Shown: positions 39,979-48,507 of the stretch, piece by piece
Layout: each line of letters begins with the position of its first letter
Position numbering within the stretch: the first letter of the stretch is position 1
Assembly: GCA_019635485.1 (NCBI GenBank)
Contig: JAHBZL010000013.1
Span: 52,340-116,339, forward strand
From: Piscinibacter sp.
Lineage (GTDB): Bacteria; Pseudomonadota; Gammaproteobacteria; Burkholderiales; Burkholderiaceae_C
Direction of reading: 5' to 3'
Length of the DNA: 64,000 bases
Translations under genes and position numbers: made by a program
Notes under the pieces: generated by a model
Database searches by the model: none
Seen by the model: the letters and a program-made list of their open reading frames with translations, nothing else
What the model was told of the DNA's origin: nothing

Positions 39979-40052
39979 GCGGGCCACTGTAGTGCCGCCC
40001 GGGGTGGCCTGGCGCTGTCGGTATCCCGGGGCCACGGCCTCCCCTCCGGCCT

Positions 40053-42611
40053 TCAGAACTGCAGGCTCAGGCTGGTGGCCAGCTGGCGGTCGTTGACCCA
40101 GGCGTCGCGCGGATGCGCCACGCTGCCGAGGTCGCTGCGGCGCAGCGTGCGGCTCAGGTTCACGCCATCCAGCGCCCAGGTCAGGCGCGGTGAGACACGC
40201 CAGCGGATCGAGGCGTCGAGCCAGCCGTGCGCGCGGGTCCAGACCTGCTGCGCCCCGCCCAGGTCGACCACCGGCACCACGCCGCTGGCAAAGCGGCTGC
40301 GCCAGTTCCAGGCCAGCCGCGCCGACCAGGCCCCGCGCTCGTACAGGCCGGCCAGGTTCACGCTGTGGCGCGACAGGCCCTGCAGCGCCACCTCGCGGCC
40401 GAGCACGCGGTCGAAGGTGCGGCTGTCCACGTGGGTGTAGTTGGCCTGCAGCCCGAGCCCGGACCAGGCCCCCGGCAGCGCCTCGAAGAAGCCCTGCCAG
40501 GCCAGTTCGGCGCCGCGCACCTGTGCCCGGTCGGCATTGCGCGGCCGGCTGACGACGTAGACCGCCCCATCATGCGCTTCGGGCTGTGCGAGATTGAAGA
40601 CGAAGCCGTCCACCTGCTTCCAGAACAGCGCCAGCGAGGCCCCCGCGCCGCGCCCGGCCTCGCGTTCCAGGCCCAGGTCGAGGTTGGTCGAGCGCATCGG
40701 GCGCAGGCCCGGGTTGCCGGCGCTGCCCTGGTTCAGGTTCGGATCGACCGGGTTGGGCAGCAGCAGCAGCGAAGGCGAGAGCTGGTTGAAGTCCGGCCGC
40801 GTCAACGTGCGCGACGCCGCGGCGCGCAGCTGCCAGCCCGGTGCCGCGCGCCAGCGCAGGCTGGCACTGGGCAGCGTGTCGGTCTCGCTGGCGACACCGC
40901 GGATCGCCTCGGGGGCGCCACTGCCCAGAACCTGCGCGCTGTCCGTCGTGCGCCGCGTGTGCACCACCCGCAGGCCGGCCTGGCCGTCCAGCGCGGTCCC
41001 GGCGCGCCAGGGCAGCTGCAGGTACACGGCATCGCTGTCCTCGCGGATCCGCCAGACCGTCAGCGGCCCACCGCCGGCGGGCAGCGGCGTCGTGATGCCG
41101 AAGGCGGCGCGCAGCCCGGCCGGGTCACGCGCGTCGTCCAGCGCACCGATCAGGTGGCCGGTGATGCTGTCGGCCCGGCCATCCAGGAAGTCGGTCGCGG
41201 GATTGGGCAGCAGCCGACCGGCCAGCGCGTCGCCGCCCGGCCCCGGCAGCGCCACGTCCCCGAAGGCCAGCCCGGGCGCGTTGTCCGCCCGCCGCCGGGC
41301 GTGGCGCCAGCCGACCTCGACCCGTTCGATCGGCCCGGCGTCGAGCGTGCGGGCCAGGTCCAGTCGCAGCGCCTGCAGCTGGCCGCGAAACGGCCGGGTC
41401 CGGTAGGCCAGGCCCGTGTAGCGCCACGACGCCGGGTCGCCCAGTTCTGCGCCGGCGACGGCGCTGCCGGGCACGGCGCCCGACAGGTCGTGCGTGAAGC
41501 GTCCCGCCGTCGCGGCCAGGAAGGGGCCCGAGAAGAACAGGTGGTTGAAGCTGCGCGTCAGGCTCAGGTCGGCCTCGAGCTGCCAGTCGGTGCCCGACCA
41601 GCGCGCACCGGCCGCGAGTTGCCGCGTGCGATCGACGGTGTCGCGCGCGAAGTTCAGCAGCGACACCGGCGCCTCCAGCCAGGTCACGCGGCGGGCGTCG
41701 TCGCTGCCGGGAAAGCGCTGCAGGCTGCCGGGCTCGAAGGCCGTGCCCGCCGGCGCGCTGACGTTGATCTGGTGCGAGTCCTGGCGCGTCTCGAGTTCGG
41801 CGAAGTGCAGCTCGCCATACCACTCGAGGGCAGCCGACGGCCGCCATTGCAGCAGCGCGCTGGCGCCGACCCGGCGTCGCCGCCCGACGCTCGTGGTTTC
41901 CGAGGTCGCCCCGGGCGCGAGGAAGGTGCCGCCGGCCGGGTCGTCGTGCCGCACCGGCGTACCGCTGCTCTTCTGGTCCTCGCGCCAGTAGCGGTCCTGC
42001 AGTGCGAGGTTCAGCAGCAACCCCAGTTCGCCGCCGCCGGCCGCGCCGCGCCGGCTGAGCAGCAGCGCCCCCTGGCCGGCGCTGCGGCCGGCCAGGTGGC
42101 CGTGCAGCACCCGACCGGCCAGCAGACCGGTATCACCCGTGAAGTCGAACGGGCGGCGGGTGCGCAGGTCGATGCGGCCGCCCAGGCCGCCCTCGATGTG
42201 GTCGGCCGAGCTGGTCTTGTGCACGTCGATGCCGGCCAGCGCCTCTGCCGTGAGGTCCGAGAAATCCATCGTGCGGCCGCTGCCGGCGGTGAAGAGTTCG
42301 CGCCCGTTCAGCGTGGTCTCGACCTGCAGCAGCCCGCGCACCGCGGCCAGTGCGCCTTCGCCGCGGTCGCGCGTCATCTGCACGCCGGTGACGCGTTGCA
42401 GCGCGTCGGCCACGCTCAGGTCGGGCAGCTTGTGGATCTCGTCGGCCACGACGGCATCGACGATGCCCCGCGCATCGCGCTTGCGCGCCTGTGCCGACTC
42501 GAGGCTGCGGCGCGTACCGGTGACGGCCACCTCGTCGAGCGACTCGCCCGCCCCGCTCGCGGCCGGCCATGCCAGCGCGAGGCAGCACATCAGCGCAGGG
42601 CCTGGCCTCAC
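40053..42611 (-). CDS. TonB-dependent receptor (Xanthomonas/Caulobacter type)
   Basis: 852 residues. Signal peptide, TonB box D-E-V-A-V-T-G near residue 26, plug domain ([18 protein letters not shown]) and beta barrel ending in aromatic Phe (S-L-S-L-Q-F), as needed for outer-membrane assembly. The plug motifs match the TonB-Xanth-Caul subfamily that often imports carbohydrates or other nutrients. GTG start at 42611. It lies directly upstream of the TPR hybrid kinase, so the pair may form a sense-and-uptake unit. Ligand unknown. Confidence 0.9.
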   Translation of the reverse strand: MRPGPALMCCLALAWPAASGAGESLDEVAVTGTRRSLESAQARKRDARGIVDAVVADEIHKLPDLSVADALQRVTGVQMTRDRGEGALAAVRGLLQVETTLNGRELFTAGSGRTMDFSDLTAEALAGIDVHKTSSADHIEGGLGGRIDLRTRRPFDFTGDTGLLAGRVLHGHLAGRSAGQGALLLSRRGAAGGGELGLLLNLALQDRYWREDQKSSGTPVRHDDPAGGTFLAPGATSETTSVGRRRRVGASALLQWRPSAALEWYGELHFAELETRQDSHQINVSAPAGTAFEPGSLQRFPGSDDARRVTWLEAPVSLLNFARDTVDRTRQLAAGARWSGTDWQLEADLSLTRSFNHLFFSGPFLAATAGRFTHDLSGAVPGSAVAGAELGDPASWRYTGLAYRTRPFRGQLQALRLDLARTLDAGPIERVEVGWRHARRRADNAPGLAFGDVALPGPGGDALAGRLLPNPATDFLDGRADSITGHLIGALDDARDPAGLRAAFGITTPLPAGGGPLTVWRIREDSDAVYLQLPWRAGTALDGQAGLRVVHTRRTTDSAQVLGSGAPEAIRGVASETDTLPSASLRWRAAPGWQLRAAASRTLTRPDFNQLSPSLLLLPNPVDPNLNQGSAGNPGLRPMRSTNLDLGLEREAGRGAGASLALFWKQVDGFVFNLAQPEAHDGAVYVVSRPRNADRAQVRGAELAWQGFFEALPGAWSGLGLQANYTHVDSRTFDRVLGREVALQGLSRHSVNLAGLYERGAWSARLAWNWRSRFASGVVPVVDLGGAQQVWTRAHGWLDASIRWRVSPRLTWALDGVNLSRTLRRSDLGSVAHPRDAWVNDRQLATSLSLQF

Positions 42612-42693
42612 GCCGGCATCGTCGCGCCCGGTTCACGGGCCCGTCAAGGCCGGCGCAGTCTCGCAAACCCGGTGTCGGCCTCGAGCGCGGGGC

Positions 42694-45600
42694 TCAGCCG
42701 CCGCGCGCCGCGCTGCCGACCGCCAGCCGCACACGTTCGATGCCGTGCTCGTCCAGCAGCACGGCGGTGTCGCCGCCGCGGTTGTTCCAGACCGCCTGCG
42801 CGCGGCCCCAGAACAGGTTCAGCGCATCGTCGCTGCCCTGGCCGGACCACAGGCGCAGCGTCTCGCCCGGCGCCAGCGTGCGCGCCGGGAAGACGTAGCG
42901 GCGCGCGCGGTCGGCGCCGTCGTGCAGGCTCCAGCCGGTGAGCACCAGCGGCTTCGTGCTGTCGTTGACGATGGCGACGAACTCCGCATCGATGTCCGCC
43001 CCCGGCGGGTCGAACACGACCTCGAGTTTCGGCGCCGGTCCGCGCGGGCCGGCGACCAGCACGAGGCGCTTCTCGTCCGCATCCCAGTCCAGCGCGAGCG
43101 TGAAGCCGTCGTGCAGGTCGAAGGGCAGCGGCAGGCGGCCGTCGCCGGGCCAGACCACCTCGAAGCCGGTGGGCAGCGACAGCGGTGTCGTGAAGCCGCC
43201 GAGCGAGACCACCGGCTCGCTGCTGGAACCGCCTGGCGTCGGCGGGTTGTAGTTGACGCCGGTCATGAAGGTGAAGGTCTGCACGCCCAGGGCCGCCGCC
43301 AGGTTGCTCAGGTCGAACAGGTTGGCGGCCTTCGTGTCCGTCGACGGATGGAGCGAGGGCAGCGTCACCTGCGTCGGCCACTGGATCGTCACCGGCCCGG
43401 TCGGTTGCAAGGTCGGCAGCGGCAACGGCAGCGCCGCATCCAGCCGCGGCAGCGCGAAGCCCGGCAGGCTCAGCAGCACCCGGGGCAGATCGGCCGGGGC
43501 GAGCGGCGGGAGTTCTCCCACCGCGATCGGCGCCACGTGGCCGCCGGCCTGGCGCACGCCCAGCCACCACTGGCCCTGCAGCGCCAGCGTGTCGAGCGCC
43601 CCGGCCGGCACGGTCAGGCCGATGCTGCCCTCCACCTCGAGCGCGAGCAGCAGGCCGAACGGCAGCCCGGGCGGCGTGACGTCGAAGTTCAGTGCCGTGC
43701 GGCCGCGCACCCGGCAGTGTTTCGTGCCCAGCTCGATGCGCGCGCCAAGCCAGTCGCGGCCGTGCCAGCGCAGCCGGCCTTCGATCCAGGTCAGCAGCTC
43801 GGGTTGGCCGTTCTTGCCGTGCTGCAGGTCGACGCCGGCGCGTCCGTCGGCGATGCGCGCGCCGAACAGCGCCAGCGTGCCGCTGCCGGCGAGCGACAGG
43901 TTGGGCGCCGGCCGCGTGAACTCGACACCGCCGGCCAGGCGCAGGTCGATCTCGACCGGCAGCGCCGCGCGCCCCGGCGGCTTCCACGCCACGAGCGCCA
44001 GCCGGGCGGCCACGGCCAGGCGGCGTTCGTCGAGGCGGCCCTCGACCTCGGCCAGCGGCATGCCGAGCAGCTTCGCGCTGCCGGCCCCGGCGAGCACGAT
44101 TTGCGTGCCCGGGCCGACGGCGCCCTCGGCCGCGAGCTCGATCTCGAACAGGTTCTCGACCTTCAGCGCCAGCTCGCCGCGCGCACGCGCATGGGTCTCG
44201 GCGATGTCGATCTCGCCCTGCAGGCGCGCGCGCTCGCCGTGCAGCGCGAGCACCCCTTCGCCCTGCACCCGGAAGCGCGTGTCGCTGCGCAGCTGCAGCG
44301 TGGCCGGCCGCGCGGCGCTGCCCAGCGTGAGGCGCGCCATGCCGGGCAGCGGCGACCAGTCGGCACGCACCGCCGCCTCCACCAGGCCCTCGACGCCCAG
44401 CGGCCCGGCGCGGCCGCGCAGCGTCAATCGTCCGTCGACGCTCAGCGGCAGCGGCACTGTGAGCCCGGCCACCGGCAGCTGCAATGCGGGCAGCGCAAGG
44501 CTCGTGACGGCCATGAAGCGGCCGTCCGACGCCAGGCTGCCGAAGAAGCCGAGCACCTGCGTACCGGCGACGCGCAGCCGCGCACCGACCAGCATCGCGA
44601 GCGCCGTGGGCGCGGCCTCGGGCAGCGCCTTCTCCAGCAGCGTGCGGTTCAGCTGCAGCAGCTCCTCGGCCCCGAGCGTGGCCGCGCTGCGCTCCGCCAG
44701 CTCTGCGGCCCGACCGGTGAGGCCCAGCTGGCGCGCCTGCGTGCGCGGCAGCAGCGTCTTGGCACCGCCCGCCCCGGCGAGCACCGTATTGAGCCCGGCC
44801 GCGAGGCGCTCGCGCAGCGGCGCGTCGATCAGCGTGCCGTCCCACGCGTCGATTTCGGCACGCAGCGCGGCGTCCAGCCCACGCCGCAGCGCCTTGCCGG
44901 CGCTGCCGCGGCCGCTGCGCACCGCCTGCAGCAGTTCGGGCCGCAGCTCGGCCGGCCGCAACGGGGCCGCCTGCGTCGGCCAGTCGACGGCCGCCAGGTC
45001 GTCCGGGCCGAAGTCGGCGAACTCGCCCGCCCCGAACGGCGAGCCGGGCTCGGCCCGCGCCGCCAGCTCCGCCGCGGCGCGCGACCGTTCGGTGAGCACC
45101 AGCACCGCAGCGCCGTCGAAGCCCGCGAAGCTCGCATCCAGTCGTGTGCTGCGCAGCTCCGCGGGCAGATGCGCGAGCAGGTCGCCGAGCAGCGCCCCGA
45201 GGCCGCCGTCCTGCAGCGCGGCGGCCTGCGCGCGCAGGCGCTGCGGCAGGGTCGCGAGGTCGTCGCGCGCCTGCAGCGCCGCGCCGACCAGGCGCCGCCC
45301 CTGCGCGATGCCGCCTTGCAGCAGCGCGATGTAGTCGGCCAGGTTGATGGTCTTGTCGAGCGTCTTGCCGACCAGCCCGTCGGCCGCCGGGAACAGCCGC
45401 CGCACGCGCGCGGGCAACACGAGATAGGCGTCGGTGATCGAGATCCGCACGCTGTCGGCCAGCGCGCCACGCGGGGCGACCTGGTAGTGCTCGGGGTCGA
45501 CCAGCAACGCGATCAGTTCGAACACGGCCAGCGGCGAAAACGCCGGTACCGGCCGCTGCAGGTTGAAGTTGAGGCGGAAGCCGGCGCCGCGCAGGCCGAC

Positions 45601-47817
45601 GCAGAAGTTGTCGCAGAAGGGAACGACGTTGACCGGCGTCAGCAGGTTGGCCGTCCAGCTGTCCTGCCCGTAGGCCCAGAAGAAGTTGTCGCCGACGACG
45701 GTCAGGCCGGTGTCGGCGTCGCCGAGTGCGAGGTCGCCGTCGAAGTCCGAGTTCGCACAGGCGAAGAAGGTGAGGATGGGATTGAAGCTGAGCTTCTTCA
45801 GCCCGATGCGCGCCACGCCGTCGACGATCAGCTGCGCGCCGTCCCAGAACGGTTCGCAGATGCGCGTGTCCTGCAGCGCAAGCGAGGTCTTGCGCCGCCC
45901 GTCCCAGTCGAACTGGAACAGCGGGATCGGAATGACGATCTGCCCGAGCGTCAGCGGCACCAGCTCGAACTTGAACTCGAGCTTGGACTGCACCGGCAGG
46001 CGCACGCCGACGCCGACCTCGTCCGAGGTGTCGAGCAGGTCGACGAGCGACTCAGGCAGCGCCAGCTCGCCGGCGAACGCGAAGGCCAGCGAACGCTTGC
46101 TGTAGCCGAAGCCGAACAGCAGCCGCCCGATGCGGATCTCGATCTCGCCGAGGCGGATCGGCGGGCTGTCGACCTGGCGCACCGAGAAGTAGATCGCGTC
46201 GGCCGAGATTTCCGCCTCCGCCTCGATCACCTGCTGCTGTGCCGCGCTGTCGCGCCACGCGAAGCCCACCACACCACCGATGCGCGTGTTGCGCGGGTTG
46301 CGCAGGTCCACCGCGAGGTGGAAGTCGACGAAGCGCAGGCGCGGCATGGCCAGCAGCACCGACCAGCGGCCGTCGATGCGCGCGACGATCGCCAGCTCGC
46401 CGCTCGGCCGCCACTGCCCCGCAGCGTCCGGCTCGTGCACTGCGGCCAGGCCGACGACCAGCGGCTGGTCGGGGTCCGGCTCGATGGCCGGGTCGCGCAG
46501 CAGCAGTTCCCAGCCGCCCGCGCCGAGCCGGGCAACGACCACGCCGCTCGCACCGGACGCCGCGCCGGTGAGCGACTCCACCGCGTCGACGAGCTGCTGC
46601 ACCGCGGCGTCGTAGTCGGCGCGCCGGCCGCTGCCGACACGCTCCCAGATCCACTGGTCCGCCGGCTTCGCGCCGGGGCGCGTGCGGGCCGCGGCCACGC
46701 CGCCGGCATAGCCCAGATCGGCCGCCGTGACATGCGGAACGCACAGCGGCAGCTCGAGCGGCGGCGACGCCTGCAGCGCGAGCCGGGAGTGCCCCAGCCC
46801 GGCGCGGAACTCCTGCAGCGACAGCTCGAGGTGCGCGGGCAGCACCAGCCCGGCCAGCTGCGCCGCCACCTCGAGCGCGAAGGCCGGCTCTTCGCCCAGG
46901 CGCAACGCGATGCCGGCGAAGCGGAAACCGAGCTGCGAACGCGACGACAGGTCCAGGTCGAGCGCGCCCATCGGCTGCGGCGCGGCAAGACCCTGGCCGA
47001 GCGTGCGCAGCAGGGCGAACACGTCGAGGCCGACCTCCGACTCGTCGAACTCGCCGCGCAGCAGCAGGCTGGGCTGCGCCGCGAGCGTCAGCGTGCAGGC
47101 CAGCGTGCCGCCGAGCTCGATGCCGTCCAGCAGCGGCGCCAGCAGCGCGAGCAGTTCGACGCCGCCGGGGTCGATGCGCGGCGCGAAGCGGAAGCGTCCC
47201 GCCAGTGCCAGCTCGCCCTCCCAGCGGTCGCCGGCCACCTGCAGCTCGCCCTGGGCCGACTCCAGCGAAAGGCGCAGCGGCGCGTCGGCAAGCGGCAGGC
47301 CCGGCATCTGCAGCGCCAGCTCGCCGAGCGGGCCGGCCTCGACGGTGAAAGACGCTCCGCCCGTGCCGGCCGCAATCGCAAGGTGCAGCGCGATCCAGCC
47401 GTCCGTGTCACCCAAGTGCAGCGTGAGCGGGCCGGCCGGCGGCACCGGCGCCAGGCGCAGCCGCAGTTCGCAGTCGACCGTGCCGGCGAGCGGGCTGGCC
47501 GGGGCCGGCGCATACCACGCGTCACGTGCCGCGGCCAGTTCGGTGGCCGACGTGAAGCCCGCGGTGAGCGTGAGACGCAGCGCCGGCCCGACTTCGGCGA
47601 GGCCGCCGAACAGGCGCAGCGGCGCAGCCAGGCGCCAGTCGACCCGGACCTCGAGCGAGGCCGTGCCGTCGCTCGCAACCTGCGCCGTCAGCCGCGCCGC
47701 CACGCGCCCGGCCGGCAGCGGCAGCGGGAACTGCGGCGGCAGGGCGATGCGCTGGCGCAGCCAGGCGGCGTCGAACTCGCCGTCGGCCCAGACGGCGGCG
47801 TCGGCCTGCAGGTCCAC
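42694..47817 (-). CDS. Giant beta-rich protein with C-terminal lamin-tail domain
   Basis: 1707 residues, GTG start, no signal peptide or membrane helix seen. The body is a long series of short alternating hydrophobic strands (L-x-L-x-G style) with an Arg/Leu/Glu-rich helical stretch near 930-1070. Near 590-730 there is a better conserved-looking block with R-I-G-R-L-L-F-G-F-G-Y and several cysteines. Residues about 1600-1700 form a clear lamin-tail domain: E-F-V-A-I-V-N-D, L-T-G-W-S-L-H-D-G and F-P-A-R-T-L-A-P-G-E-T-L. It is encoded 15 bases after a 191-residue partner. I do not recognise the main body and give no function. Confidence 0.8.
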   Translation of the reverse strand: MDLQADAAVWADGEFDAAWLRQRIALPPQFPLPLPAGRVAARLTAQVASDGTASLEVRVDWRLAAPLRLFGGLAEVGPALRLTLTAGFTSATELAAARDAWYAPAPASPLAGTVDCELRLRLAPVPPAGPLTLHLGDTDGWIALHLAIAAGTGGASFTVEAGPLGELALQMPGLPLADAPLRLSLESAQGELQVAGDRWEGELALAGRFRFAPRIDPGGVELLALLAPLLDGIELGGTLACTLTLAAQPSLLLRGEFDESEVGLDVFALLRTLGQGLAAPQPMGALDLDLSSRSQLGFRFAGIALRLGEEPAFALEVAAQLAGLVLPAHLELSLQEFRAGLGHSRLALQASPPLELPLCVPHVTAADLGYAGGVAAARTRPGAKPADQWIWERVGSGRRADYDAAVQQLVDAVESLTGAASGASGVVVARLGAGGWELLLRDPAIEPDPDQPLVVGLAAVHEPDAAGQWRPSGELAIVARIDGRWSVLLAMPRLRFVDFHLAVDLRNPRNTRIGGVVGFAWRDSAAQQQVIEAEAEISADAIYFSVRQVDSPPIRLGEIEIRIGRLLFGFGYSKRSLAFAFAGELALPESLVDLLDTSDEVGVGVRLPVQSKLEFKFELVPLTLGQIVIPIPLFQFDWDGRRKTSLALQDTRICEPFWDGAQLIVDGVARIGLKKLSFNPILTFFACANSDFDGDLALGDADTGLTVVGDNFFWAYGQDSWTANLLTPVNVVPFCDNFCVGLRGAGFRLNFNLQRPVPAFSPLAVFELIALLVDPEHYQVAPRGALADSVRISITDAYLVLPARVRRLFPAADGLVGKTLDKTINLADYIALLQGGIAQGRRLVGAALQARDDLATLPQRLRAQAAALQDGGLGALLGDLLAHLPAELRSTRLDASFAGFDGAAVLVLTERSRAAAELAARAEPGSPFGAGEFADFGPDDLAAVDWPTQAAPLRPAELRPELLQAVRSGRGSAGKALRRGLDAALRAEIDAWDGTLIDAPLRERLAAGLNTVLAGAGGAKTLLPRTQARQLGLTGRAAELAERSAATLGAEELLQLNRTLLEKALPEAAPTALAMLVGARLRVAGTQVLGFFGSLASDGRFMAVTSLALPALQLPVAGLTVPLPLSVDGRLTLRGRAGPLGVEGLVEAAVRADWSPLPGMARLTLGSAARPATLQLRSDTRFRVQGEGVLALHGERARLQGEIDIAETHARARGELALKVENLFEIELAAEGAVGPGTQIVLAGAGSAKLLGMPLAEVEGRLDERRLAVAARLALVAWKPPGRAALPVEIDLRLAGGVEFTRPAPNLSLAGSGTLALFGARIADGRAGVDLQHGKNGQPELLTWIEGRLRWHGRDWLGARIELGTKHCRVRGRTALNFDVTPPGLPFGLLLALEVEGSIGLTVPAGALDTLALQGQWWLGVRQAGGHVAPIAVGELPPLAPADLPRVLLSLPGFALPRLDAALPLPLPTLQPTGPVTIQWPTQVTLPSLHPSTDTKAANLFDLSNLAAALGVQTFTFMTGVNYNPPTPGGSSSEPVVSLGGFTTPLSLPTGFEVVWPGDGRLPLPFDLHDGFTLALDWDADEKRLVLVAGPRGPAPKLEVVFDPPGADIDAEFVAIVNDSTKPLVLTGWSLHDGADRARRYVFPARTLAPGETLRLWSGQGSDDALNLFWGRAQAVWNNRGGDTAVLLDEHGIERVRLAVGSAARGG

Positions 47818-47832
47818 CGCGCCGCCCGGGCG

Positions 47833-48408
47833 TCAGTCCGGCAGGCCGATCTGCTGCGCCGTGGCCTCGCCGAACACGCTGACCACCGCGCCGAAGCGTG
47901 TCAGCGTGGTGCCCAGCAGGCTGGGCATCTGGGCCGGATCGGGCACGAACACGAGGCCGAGCTTGAAGCCGGTCACGTACCGGGTGGGCGACACCAGCGG
48001 CACCTTGACGAAGCCGATCTCGAAATGGATCAGCCGCACCTGCGTGGAGAGCAGGATGTCGACCGCCTGGTCGAGCACCGGCACGTTCTGCAGGCGCTGC
48101 GTGATCGCGGTCCACTGCTGCGCCAGCGAGACCGATCCGGGCAGCGTCGGCAACTGCGCGGTGAGCTCCTCGATGGCCGCCAGCACCTCGCCCGGCGTCC
48201 CCAGGTCGAGCGACTCCTCGAACGGCTTCTCGTACTTGAAGTAGATGTTGCCGTCGAAGCTCGGCGAACTCGAGCCGCCGGAGCTTCCGCCGCCGCCGGT
48301 TCCCGGCGAGGCGGTGATGCGCGCGGTCGGCGCGGTCAGCGTGAAGGGCTGGCCTCGAATGCTCAGGACAATGGTGACCCCCTCGAGGCCCAGAGTCAGG
48401 CTCGGCAT
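47833..48408 (-). CDS. Partner of the giant lamin-tail protein, unknown
   Basis: 191 residues, ATG with GGGGGAG ribosome site. The first part has short strands (L-T-L-G-L-E-G-V-T-I-V-L-S-I-R-G), then a Gly/Ser linker, an amphipathic helical segment and a strand-rich end with V-S-P-T-R-Y-V-T-G-F-K-L-G-L-V-F. No signal peptide and no known domain. It lies 15 bases upstream of the giant gene, so the two probably act together. Confidence 0.7.
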   Translation of the reverse strand: MPSLTLGLEGVTIVLSIRGQPFTLTAPTARITASPGTGGGGSSGGSSSPSFDGNIYFKYEKPFEESLDLGTPGEVLAAIEELTAQLPTLPGSVSLAQQWTAITQRLQNVPVLDQAVDILLSTQVRLIHFEIGFVKVPLVSPTRYVTGFKLGLVFVPDPAQMPSLLGTTLTRFGAVVSVFGEATAQQIGLPD

Positions 48409-48440
48409 GCTGCTCCCCCGGCTGCGCGGCCCGGTGCCGC

Positions 48441-48459
48441 CGGGGCACTGTGCGCCCCG
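48441..48459. terminator. Stem-loop between exonuclease and unknown gene pair
   Basis: Perfect 6-base arms CGGGGC (48441-48446) and GCCCCG (48454-48459) in the 99-base gap. It may separate the acetate operon transcript from the two unknown genes. No T tract. Confidence 0.3.
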
Positions 48460-48507
48460 TGCGATGCCAGGGTCAAGCTGCGGTGCAGAAAGTCCCTGCG
48501 CGCCGGT

